Shown piece after piece: positions 1-7,121 of a stretch of DNA of 26,674 nucleotides (positions within the stretch are counted from its first letter, which is position 1; each line of letters begins with the position of its first letter). Below the pieces are notes generated by a model. It saw only the letters and a program-made list of their open reading frames with translations. It was not told where the DNA came from and made no database searches. A program made the position numbers and the translations under genes. Source of the DNA: Verrucomicrobiota bacterium (GTDB taxonomy: Bacteria > Verrucomicrobiota > Verrucomicrobiia > Opitutales > Opitutaceae); the NCBI GenBank assembly GCA_023430825.1, contig JAEYYL010000194.1:1-26674 (forward strand). Direction: 5' to 3'.

Positions 1-2037
1 CACCCGCACCCCCCCGCTCACATCCCGGATGTAGAAAAAGTCCGCGTTCGTGTTGGCCCACGTCACCACCCCCGACAAATCCACCGGATAACTCCGCGAC
101 GCCTCCTGCGGCGCCAGCTCGCGCAACTGATCCGCCAGCCGCAGCCTCGGCAATCCGCCCGACGGCGGCGGCGGCGCCAACTGCGACTTCCGAAACAATC
201 CGTCGCCCAGCGTCGTCTGCGCCCCCTCCGAGGTCACCCAACCCACCGCCTCCACCATCTCGCCCACCGCCATGAGCCGCGTCTGTGCCGTCAACAAATC
301 CAGCTGCCCCGTCTCGTCACGTATCGTCAACGTCCGCCCCGGCTGCTGCGCCCGGACCACCCCCGCCACCCGCACCATCGTGCCCACCGGCACCGCGCCC
401 ACCTCCTCGATCGCCGTCAACGGCCGCGTGAAACGCTCGTCGTTCGCCAGCGTCCCGAGCATTTCCACGTTCCCCGTGCCTTGCACCCACACTTCGATGC
501 TCGGCGGCCCGCCCAGCGGATCCAGCGTAGCCGAATAAACCCCCGTCAACCGCACTTTCGCGCCATCCCAGTCCGGCGGCGTCTCCTCCGGCTCCAGCAA
601 CAACCGGCCGATCACCGGTCGCCCTTCCACCACCAGATCGAGCTGCACGTGCCGGTTCGACACCGGACCCTGCCGGTCGACGATCCCTTCCACCGTCACC
701 AACCGCTTGTTGAAGGTCTCCGTGTCGCGAATCTTTCCCGCCGTCGACACCACCACCAACGGCACCGATTCCTCCAGAATCGTCACCTTCGGGTTCTCCA
801 CCGTCAGTTGGTTCGTCAGCCGCACCGCCCCCTCCACCAGGATGCGCTGCCCCGGCCGGATCGGAGAATCGTGCGTCCCGAGCGAAATGAAATCGTCGCG
901 CTCCCCGATATGCCCCCACAACCCTTGCCACACCGGGTCGAAAAAATACACCAGCACGTTCAACCGCACCCGCTGCGGCTTCCGCCGTTCCGCCTCCGGC
1001 AGCTCCCAAAACTGGCTCGCACTCGTGAACACCGGATGCATCGGACGCACCAGACCCTCGCGCAACACCCACGCCCCATTCTCCTGCGCCGGGAAACCCA
1101 CCGCCTCCACCTCCTCTCCTCCCCGCAGACTAAGCGTCTGCGCCGTCTCCAGCCGCACCTCGGACAGCCCATCGCGAATCGTTACCGCCACTCCCGGCTG
1201 CACGCCTCGCACCGTCCCCGTCACCCGCACCAACGCGTCCGCCGGACGCTCCGCCAGCTCGGTCACCGGCGTCGTCGGCAACTCGAAACGCGGATCGCGG
1301 TCCAGCGTCCCGAAGACTTCGATGTCCTGCGGACTCTGCACCCACACTTCGATCTTCGGCCCGCCACGACCGTCATCGCTGCGCGCAAAATAAACCCCCT
1401 TCGCCCGGATGAACCGGTCCCGCAACTGCGGCGGCGGCGTGTCGCTCTTCAACAACAGCTGCACCAGCAGCGTCCGGCCTTCCGCGATCATCGACAACTC
1501 CACATGGTTCGCATCGCGCGCCGCCTGCCGGTCGATGTAGCCTTCCACCGCCACGAACTTCTTGCTGAACCGCTCGATGTTGCCCACCGCCCCTCTCGTC
1601 GGGATCGCCTCCAGCCGCACCCCCTCCTCGATGACCGTCACCTTCGGATTTTCCACCCGCATCCCCCCCGCCGGTCGCATCAATCCTTCCACCTGAATCC
1701 GCTGCCCGGGCTCGATCGGAAACACCTTCGACCCCAGCGACAGATAACTCTCCGCCTCCCCCGACCGCCCCCACATCGCCTGCCAGAGCGGATCGTAATA
1801 ATACACCACGTAATCGAGCTTCACCTGATGCCACTGCTGCTGCTCCGCCTGCGTCAGCTGCCAGATCTCGTCGAAACTTCCCAACACCCGCGACGACACC
1901 GGCCGTTGCGCGTCATGATCGAAGGGCTGCGCCCAACCCGGAGAAAATCCGCCCACCAGGAACGCCGCCGCCAAAAGCAGCAGCCCGACGCAGCCCCGAC
2001 CAGGCCGCGCCCCTTTCCTTTGACTGAAATTTTCCAT
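1..2037 (-). CDS. Exported tandem-repeat protein, possibly the sensor part of a larger signalling protein (3' end outside window)
   Basis: The frame is open from ATG 2037 to the window edge: 679 codons, no stop. A GGCGGAG ribosome binding site lies just upstream. The N-terminus has a basic stretch, a hydrophobic core (GLLLLAAAFLVGG, about residues 18-30) and a likely signal peptidase site near GWAQ-PF, so the region is exported. Two homologous units of about 285 residues follow. Unit 1 starts near residue 58 and contains VVYYYDPLWQAMWG; unit 2 starts near residue 343 and contains VLVYFFDPVWQGLWG. Both contain PGQRI..EG, VENPKVT.(I/V)EE, (V/A)VEG.(I/V)DRQ, IEVWVQ and a VRV.G.VR..QPG..(V/L)TIRD segment that looks like an OB-fold strand pattern. 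A third, shorter module starts near residue 629 and ends at the edge with FYIRDVSGGVRV. Large exported sensor regions like this can precede histidine kinase domains, but no kinase is visible here. It lies 217 bp downstream of the glucosidase gene. Function unknown. Confidence 0.75.
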   Translation of the reverse strand, partial: MENFSQRKGARPGRGCVGLLLLAAAFLVGGFSPGWAQPFDHDAQRPVSSRVLGSFDEIWQLTQAEQQQWHQVKLDYVVYYYDPLWQAMWGRSGEAESYLSLGSKVFPIEPGQRIQVEGLMRPAGGMRVENPKVTVIEEGVRLEAIPTRGAVGNIERFSKKFVAVEGYIDRQAARDANHVELSMIAEGRTLLVQLLLKSDTPPPQLRDRFIRAKGVYFARSDDGRGGPKIEVWVQSPQDIEVFGTLDRDPRFELPTTPVTELAERPADALVRVTGTVRGVQPGVAVTIRDGLSEVRLETAQTLSLRGGEEVEAVGFPAQENGAWVLREGLVRPMHPVFTSASQFWELPEAERRKPQRVRLNVLVYFFDPVWQGLWGHIGERDDFISLGTHDSPIRPGQRILVEGAVRLTNQLTVENPKVTILEESVPLVVVSTAGKIRDTETFNKRLVTVEGIVDRQGPVSNRHVQLDLVVEGRPVIGRLLLEPEETPPDWDGAKVRLTGVYSATLDPLGGPPSIEVWVQGTGNVEMLGTLANDERFTRPLTAIEEVGAVPVGTMVRVAGVVRAQQPGRTLTIRDETGQLDLLTAQTRLMAVGEMVEAVGWVTSEGAQTTLGDGLFRKSQLAPPPPSGGLPRLRLADQLRELAPQEASRSYPVDLSGVVTWANTNADFFYIRDVSGGVRV

Positions 2038-2221
2038 GAGAACTCCGCCCGGGACGATCTTCGCTAACGGATCACTCTGACCTTCGTCACACCAGGCATG
2101 CGGATTAAACTCAATTCCCCTTCATTCCGCACGCCATCTCCTGCGATTTCCTCATCGCCCGCTGTAGTGAGCGCAAGCCCCCCGCCTCCCTACCCAGCGC
2201 CAGGCCTTCCCGCACCCCTTC

Positions 2222-2238
2222 TCGCCAGACACTGGCGA
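2222..2238 (-). terminator. Short hairpin after the beta-glucosidase gene, possible weak terminator
   Basis: TCGCCAG and CTGGCGA form a 7-bp perfect stem with a 3-nt loop, 16 bp past the glucosidase stop codon. There is no U-tract, so termination is doubtful; it may only be a stable 3' end. Confidence 0.2.
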
Positions 2239-2254
2239 ATCTCCCGAACACCCT

Positions 2255-3610
2255 CTATACAATCCGGTTCGCCCGGATGATCGCCGCGTAATAGTGCGCC
2301 GACAGCTTCGGTGTCCGACGTTGCGTCGCGAAATCCACATGCACGATGCCGAACCGCCGCGCATAGCCATCCTCCCATTCGAAATTATCCATGAAGGACC
2401 ACAAAAAATAGCCGCGCACCGGCACACCGTCGCCCATCGCCCGCAACGTCTCGCGCAAATAACCGCGCAAATACTCGCGCCGATGCAGGTCGATCACTTC
2501 GCCCGCCACCACCGGCTCGTCGTTATAACCGCAGCCGTTCTCCGTCAGATAAATCGCCGCCACCCCATACGTCTCGTGCGCCAGCCGCGTCGCCCAATAC
2601 GTCGCCTGCGGCGCCAGGTGCAGCCACGCACTGTCCGCCTTCGGATAACTCGCCGGCAGCTTCAGCATCTCCGGCTGCCCATCCGCGCCCGCGCGGACAA
2701 ACGTCGCCGTATAAACGTTCAACCCGAGAAAATCCGTCGGCGCGGAAATCAGCGCGAAATCCCCCGCCGCCACCCGCGGCGCATCCGCCCCGCACCGCTC
2801 CAGATACTCCGGCGCATAACCGCCGCCATACATCGCGCCGAGCAGGTGCACGTTGCGATCCGCAAACCACGCCCGCGCCGCCGCGATGTCCGCCGGCGTC
2901 TCCGTCACCGGGATACACACGTCGCTGTTGTCCGTCAGCCCCACCCGCGCGCCCGCGCCGCCGTGCTCGCGCACCGCGCGCACGCCATGACCATGACACA
3001 GCAGCGCGTGATGATACGTCTGGTTCAACTCCGCCGCCGACACCGGCCGCCCCGGCGCCTTCGTGATCAGCTCCGGCGAATACGCCAGCGTCGTGAAACA
3101 GCGGATCTCGTTCAACGTGATCCAATTTTTCACTTTCCCGCCGAACTCCCGCACGATCGTGTCCGCATACCGCGCAAACGCATCCACCGTCGTCCGCGCG
3201 CACCAGCCGCCGCGATCCTCCAGCGCCTGCGGCAGGTCCCAGTGAAACATCGTCACCCACGGCGTGATCCCGTGCTCCGCCATCGCGTCGAACAGCCGGT
3301 GATAAAAATCCACGCCCGCCTGGTTCAACGCTCCGTCGCCCGCCGGATAAATCCGCGGCCACGCAAGCGACAGCCGGTAGTGCCTGATCCCCAGCTCGCG
3401 CATCAGCGCGAAGTCCTCGCGAAAGCGGTGATAGTGGTCGCACGCGACATCGAGCGTGTCCGCGTTCAACACCTTGCCCGGCACGCGCGCGAAGCGATCC
3501 CAGACCGATTCACCTTTCCCATCTTCGAACGCCGCCCCCTCGATCTGCGGCGCCGCCGTCGCCACGCCCCAGACGAAGTCCTTCGGAAACAAGACCGGTG
3601 AATTCCGCAT
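2255..3610 (-). CDS. GH1 family beta-glucosidase
   Basis: This is a retaining glycoside hydrolase of family 1, which cleaves beta-glucosides or related oligosaccharides with release of the non-reducing sugar. From the ATG at 3610 it has 451 residues, normal for the family. The start is typical (LFPKDFVWGVATAAPQIEGA). The acid/base Glu is E168 in TLNE, the nucleophile is E357 in YLTENGCGY, HWDLPQALED lies near residue 123, and the C-terminal WSFMDNFEWEDGY loop shapes the sugar site. No signal peptide is seen, so it is probably cytoplasmic. An upstream in-frame GTG at 3652 would add 14 residues, but neither start has a clear ribosome binding site; 3610 was chosen from family alignment. It shares the strand of the nitrate genes but has no functional tie to them, and a repeat lies between it and mobA. 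Exact substrate cannot be read from sequence. Confidence 0.93.
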   Translation of the reverse strand: MRNSPVLFPKDFVWGVATAAPQIEGAAFEDGKGESVWDRFARVPGKVLNADTLDVACDHYHRFREDFALMRELGIRHYRLSLAWPRIYPAGDGALNQAGVDFYHRLFDAMAEHGITPWVTMFHWDLPQALEDRGGWCARTTVDAFARYADTIVREFGGKVKNWITLNEIRCFTTLAYSPELITKAPGRPVSAAELNQTYHHALLCHGHGVRAVREHGGAGARVGLTDNSDVCIPVTETPADIAAARAWFADRNVHLLGAMYGGGYAPEYLERCGADAPRVAAGDFALISAPTDFLGLNVYTATFVRAGADGQPEMLKLPASYPKADSAWLHLAPQATYWATRLAHETYGVAAIYLTENGCGYNDEPVVAGEVIDLHRREYLRGYLRETLRAMGDGVPVRGYFLWSFMDNFEWEDGYARRFGIVHVDFATQRRTPKLSAHYYAAIIRANRIV

Positions 3611-3705
3611 AAAGCGCGCAGTGACGCAGACTCCCGACCGCGCGTCGAGCACTTCAGCCGCGCTTCGCGTCGCCCAAAAAAAGTTACGGCCGCCGTCCTC
3701 GCGGT

Positions 3706-3740
3706 GTCATGGCGAGGAGCGAAGCGACGAAGCAATCCAT
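3706..3740. repeat. Dispersed short repeat of the MARSEATKQS / DCFVASLLAMT type
   Basis: The segment reads ATGGCGAGGAGCGAAGCG followed by ACGAAGCAATCCAT. Translated on the plus strand it gives MARSEATKQS; on the minus strand DCFVASLLAMT. I know this short sequence as a widespread non-coding repeat in many bacterial genomes (established knowledge, not checked here). It lies just past the mobA stop codon, in the gap before the glucosidase gene. Confidence 0.6.
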
Positions 3741-3745
3741 CTGAA

Positions 3746-4414
3746 TCACCCCGGCGCGCTTCGCGCACCGCCGACCCGCCGCCGATCCCCCGGCGAATTC
3801 CAATTCTCCATCGCCGCCCGCTCCTCCGCCGCGATCTCCACCACCGCCATCCGCTTCGCCCGCACCAACGCGCGCACCAATCCCTGCATCGCATACTCCC
3901 CGCGCCGCAGCCTCCCCTCGACCACCGCCCGCGCCTCGACCGGATAAATCGCCGCCAACGGTTCGAACCCGTCCGCATGCCGCACCACCGCCCCGCGCCC
4001 TCGCGCACACCGCTGGCGCAACTGCGCGAACCACGCCGCCTCCACCGCCGGCATGTCGACCGCCAACACCGCCACCCACGCCGCCTCACCTGCCGCGCCG
4101 AGCGCCGCGTGCAAACCCGCCAGCGGCCCCGCGCCCACAAACACATCGCGCACGACCCGCACGCCGCGCATTCCCGTCTGCCCTTCGCGTCGCACGACCA
4201 CCACCGGCGCCGCGCCCGCTTCGCCCAACACGCGCACCTGCCGTCGCCACAACGGCTCGCCACCGACCCGCAGCCGCGCCTTGTCGCGCCCCATCCGCCG
4301 CGATTCCCCACCCGCCAGCACCGCACCGCAAAGTAGGGCAGGTCTCCGACCTGCCCTAGCCGGGACAAAGACCCGCCCTACTTCAGTCCCGTCGAGATCG
4401 CCGGTTTTCGCCAT
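3746..4414 (-). CDS. mobA: Molybdenum cofactor guanylyltransferase MobA
   Basis: MobA transfers GMP from GTP to molybdopterin to make the guanine dinucleotide cofactor needed by NasA-type nitrate reductases. The 222-residue product has the nucleotidyltransferase signature LAGGESRRMGRDKA (residues 33-46), GPLAGLHAAL, a metal-binding Asp in VDMP (D120; the family usually has CDMP), FEPLAAIYP (150-158) and the C-terminal NWNSPGD, where many relatives have N.NTPED. Start: ATG 4414 overlaps the MOSC gene by 37 bp; no later ATG precedes the signature. Residues about 11-26 are encoded by a palindromic repeat (4333-4381), so the N-terminus is longer than usual. The last residues after NSPGD look non-conserved and abut a second repeat. 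It is the last gene of the nirA unit, which fits supplying cofactor to the reductase two genes upstream. Cytoplasmic. Confidence 0.88.
   Translation of the reverse strand: MAKTGDLDGTEVGRVFVPARAGRRPALLCGAVLAGGESRRMGRDKARLRVGGEPLWRRQVRVLGEAGAAPVVVVRREGQTGMRGVRVVRDVFVGAGPLAGLHAALGAAGEAAWVAVLAVDMPAVEAAWFAQLRQRCARGRGAVVRHADGFEPLAAIYPVEARAVVEGRLRRGEYAMQGLVRALVRAKRMAVVEIAAEERAAMENWNSPGDRRRVGGARSAPG
4333..4381. repeat. GTAGGGC palindromic element, copy 1 (composite, spans MOSC stop and mobA 5' end)
   Basis: Perfect 11-bp arms TAGGGCAGGTC (4334-4344) and GACCTGCCCTA (4348-4358) enclose a 3-nt loop, followed by an extra half-copy AGACCCGCCCTAC (4369-4381). The TAG in this half-copy, read on the minus strand, is the stop codon of the MOSC gene, and the rest is translated as part of the mobA N-terminus. 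Related copies are at 9715-9741, 24989-25016 and 26407-26430. Confidence 0.75.
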
Positions 4415-4890
4415 GCCAAAGCCATTTCGCCCGCCTCCCGCCGCAGCCACCCATCGCTCAAAATCCGGCACCGCAACCCGCCCCCCCCTTTCAGCCACGC
4501 CTCCGCCCCCGGCCCCAACGCCGCATCCATCCAGTAACACGGCCGACACTCCTCCGCGCCCGCCAGCCGCACGCCTTGCAGCTCGAACTCCTCGCCGATC
4601 AGCGCGTTCAAATCCCCGCCGCTCACGATCAAATTTCGCCGCAGCGCCGCCGCACTCGCCGCCTTCAACGCCAGCGCCGCGCACAATTCGGCAAACACCT
4701 CCGCCGCGAACAGCGTCACCTGCCCCTTGTAGTTCGCCTTGTATCCAAAAAATCGATCCCCGCGCAGCCCCTGCCCCGCCACGCACTCCACTTCGTCCAC
4801 CGCCACGATCGGATGCACCGCCGCCGGCTGCCCGTGCCGCCCGAAATAGCTGTGCCCCGCGGCCACGAAAATCTGCTCGATCGTCAGCAT
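4378..4890 (-). CDS. MOSC domain protein
   Basis: MOSC domains (named after the molybdenum cofactor sulfurase C-terminus) bind molybdenum cofactor or carry sulfur on a conserved cysteine. The 170-residue product is a stand-alone MOSC domain: GLRGDRFFGY (41-50), LRRNLIVSGGDLNALIGEEF (83-102), GVRLAGAEECRPCYWMD with candidate cysteines C115 and C118, and the downstream GGGGLRCRIL (135-144). No signal peptide or membrane segment; cytoplasmic. The ATG at 4890 overlaps the nasA stop by 7 bp and the 3' end overlaps mobA by 37 bp, so the three genes are translationally linked. The context implies a role in cofactor handling or sulfuration for the nitrate reductase; this is inference. The stop codon TAG belongs to a palindromic repeat, so the original C-terminus may have been changed. 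Confidence 0.85.
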   Translation of the reverse strand: MLTIEQIFVAAGHSYFGRHGQPAAVHPIVAVDEVECVAGQGLRGDRFFGYKANYKGQVTLFAAEVFAELCAALALKAASAAALRRNLIVSGGDLNALIGEEFELQGVRLAGAEECRPCYWMDAALGPGAEAWLKGGGGLRCRILSDGWLRREAGEMALAWRKPAISTGLK

Positions 4891-7121
4891 CGCAGCGGCG
4901 CGAGCTTCACCGCCGCCGCCTTGTAACTCGGCTGCCGCGAATGCGGATCGAACGCGGGAAAGGTCAGCCGGTTGACGGAGGCGAAATGCATCGGAAGAAA
5001 CACCTGCCCACGTTGAACCGTCGGCGTCACAAAAGCGAGCGCCTCGCAGCTTCCGCGCCGCGAACTCACCTCCACCCGCTGCCCCGCCCCGATCCCCAGC
5101 CGCGCCGCATCCGCCGGGTTGATCTCCACGTAGAGCCGCGTCGGCGCGAGTTTGCGCAACACCGCGCTCTTGTCCGTCCGCGATCCCGTGTGCCACTGCG
5201 CCGACGACCCGCGTCCCGTCATCAACAAAAACGGATACGCCTCGTCCGGCCGCTCCGGCATCGCCCGCGGCGCATCGAAGAAAAACCGCGCCCGCCCGTC
5301 CTTCGTGAAAAATTTCCCGTCCGCAAACAACCGCCGCGCGCCCCCCGCACGTCCGGCCGATTTCAGCCCTTCAACCTTCAGCCTTTCCGCCATCTCCCCC
5401 GAAAACGGCCATTGAATCCCGCCCTCCGCCTCGATGTGCGCATAATCCCGAATCCCGGAAAAATCGCACGGCTGCCCCCGCGACAGCTCCTTCAAGATCT
5501 GAAACACCGCCTCCGGCGTCCGCCACGCGCGAAACATCTCCCCGCAACCCCACGCCTCCGCCACCAGCTTGAAAATCGCGAAGTCGCTCAACGCCTGCCC
5601 CGGCGCCCGCGCCACTTTCTTCGCCAGCCCCAGCCTCCTCTCGCTGTTGATCAACACCCCGTCCTTCTCGCCCCAACCCGCCGCCGGCAGCACGAGATCC
5701 GCCATCCGCGCCGTCTCCGTCGTCGCATACATGTCCTGCACCACGAGGAAATCCAGCTTCGCCCGCAGCTCCGCGAACCGCCGCTGGTTGATCCACGAAT
5801 GCGCCGTGTTCGTCGCAATCACCCACAACCCCCGAATCTCCCCGCGCTCGATCGCGTCCAGGATCTGATCATACGCCAGCCCCGTCGTCTCCGGAATCGC
5901 CGCCGCGTCGATCCCCAGAATCCCCGCCACGTGCGCCCGATGCGCCGCGTTGCCGAAGTCGTATCCACCGAGCAATGACGTCGCATTCCCAAACAGCCGC
6001 GAACCCATCGCATTGCACTGCCCCGTGATCGAGTTCGCCCCCGTCCCCGGCCGCCCGATGTTCCCCGTCATCAACGCCAGATTGATGATCGCCTGCGCCG
6101 TCCGTGTCGCCTCGTGACTCTGGTTCACGCCCATCGTCCACCAGAACGACACCCGCTCGCGCGTCGCGATCACCGACGCCAGCAGCTCGAGCGTCTCCGC
6201 CGCCACGCCCGTCTCCGCCGCCGTGCGCTCCAGCGTGAACTCCGCCACAAACGCCTCGAACTCCGCAAACCCGCTCGTGTGCGCCGCCACGAACTCCCGC
6301 TTCACCGCGCCGCTCGCGATCAACAGATTCGCCAGCCCGTAAAGCAGCACCAGGTCGCTCTTCGGCCGCAGCGCCACGTGCAGCGTCGCCGCGCTCGCCG
6401 TCTCCGTCCTTCGCGGATCGATCACCACGATCTCCGGTTTCCGCCGGTTCATCATCACCCGCTGCCACATGATCGGATGCGCGATGCACGGATTCGCCCC
6501 GATGAAAATCAACGCATCGCTCTCCTCGAAATCCGCATACGCGAACGGCGGCGCGTCGAACCCGAACGACTGCTTATACGCCACGTGCGACGTCGCCATG
6601 CACTGCCGCGTATTCGAATCCACATGACGCAACCCCATCCCGAATTTCGCCAGCGCGCCGAGCAGCGCCATCTCCTCCGTCACGATCTGCCCCGTGCTCA
6701 AAAACGACACCGCTTCGCGCCCGTGCCGCTCCTGAATCCCGCGAAAATTTCGCGTGAACGACTCCAGCGCCGCCGCCCACGACACCGGCTCGAGTTCGCC
6801 CGTCGCCCGGTTGCACAACAACGGCGTCGTCACGCGATCCCCCGCCGCCAGTGGCGTCAACGCCTCCCAGCCTTTCGGACACGCCATCCCCAGATTCACC
6901 GGATACGCCGGATCCGCCGTCAGATTGATCGCCTCGCCCGCCTCGTTCAGGTGCACCTTCAACCCGCACCCCGTGCTGCAGAATCCGCACACCGCCGTCG
7001 TCGTCCCCGCCGGCGCGAGCCGCGCCGGCACGCGTCCCAACCCGAAATCTCCCGGTCGCTGCACGAGCTCGCTCGTCATCGGCCCGTTCCGCGCGTGCAA
7101 CAATCCGTCGATCGTGCTCAT
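4884..7121 (-). CDS. nasA: Assimilatory nitrate reductase catalytic subunit (molybdopterin oxidoreductase)
   Basis: It reduces nitrate to nitrite at a bis-MGD molybdenum centre. The 745-residue protein has the N-terminal [4Fe-4S] motif C45-x2-C48-x3-C52 ... C81, the likely molybdenum ligand C174 in SNTRQCMATSHV, the cofactor-binding stretch WWTMGVNQSHEATRTAQ through GNIGRPGTGANSITGQCNAM (about 327-372), and a C-terminal molydopterin-dinucleotide-binding domain from about residue 620. No twin-arginine signal is present, so it acts in the cytoplasm, and it lacks the extra C-terminal [2Fe-2S] domain seen in some NasA proteins. Its ATG at 7121 overlaps the stop of the upstream Fe-S/membrane gene in an ATGA, which points to a stable complex between the two. 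A much longer open frame upstream (to 8036) is only a shadow of that gene. A formate dehydrogenase-like role is unlikely given the nitrate context. Confidence 0.92.
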   Translation of the reverse strand: MSTIDGLLHARNGPMTSELVQRPGDFGLGRVPARLAPAGTTTAVCGFCSTGCGLKVHLNEAGEAINLTADPAYPVNLGMACPKGWEALTPLAAGDRVTTPLLCNRATGELEPVSWAAALESFTRNFRGIQERHGREAVSFLSTGQIVTEEMALLGALAKFGMGLRHVDSNTRQCMATSHVAYKQSFGFDAPPFAYADFEESDALIFIGANPCIAHPIMWQRVMMNRRKPEIVVIDPRRTETASAATLHVALRPKSDLVLLYGLANLLIASGAVKREFVAAHTSGFAEFEAFVAEFTLERTAAETGVAAETLELLASVIATRERVSFWWTMGVNQSHEATRTAQAIINLALMTGNIGRPGTGANSITGQCNAMGSRLFGNATSLLGGYDFGNAAHRAHVAGILGIDAAAIPETTGLAYDQILDAIERGEIRGLWVIATNTAHSWINQRRFAELRAKLDFLVVQDMYATTETARMADLVLPAAGWGEKDGVLINSERRLGLAKKVARAPGQALSDFAIFKLVAEAWGCGEMFRAWRTPEAVFQILKELSRGQPCDFSGIRDYAHIEAEGGIQWPFSGEMAERLKVEGLKSAGRAGGARRLFADGKFFTKDGRARFFFDAPRAMPERPDEAYPFLLMTGRGSSAQWHTGSRTDKSAVLRKLAPTRLYVEINPADAARLGIGAGQRVEVSSRRGSCEALAFVTPTVQRGQVFLPMHFASVNRLTFPAFDPHSRQPSYKAAAVKLAPLRC

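Noticed and set aside
3960..3990. GGTTCGAACCC followed by CGCACCACCG, resembling a tRNA T-loop and 3' end
   Set aside because: It lies in the conserved MobA motif FEPLAAIYP, and no acceptor, D- or anticodon arms pair around it.
4053..5978. Long plus-strand open frames opposite the operons (also 481-2067, 2294-3601, 9892-11685, 11809-13206)
   Set aside because: They are Arg/Pro/His-rich frames opposite well-supported minus-strand genes, a by-product of GC-rich third positions, without motifs or ribosome binding sites.
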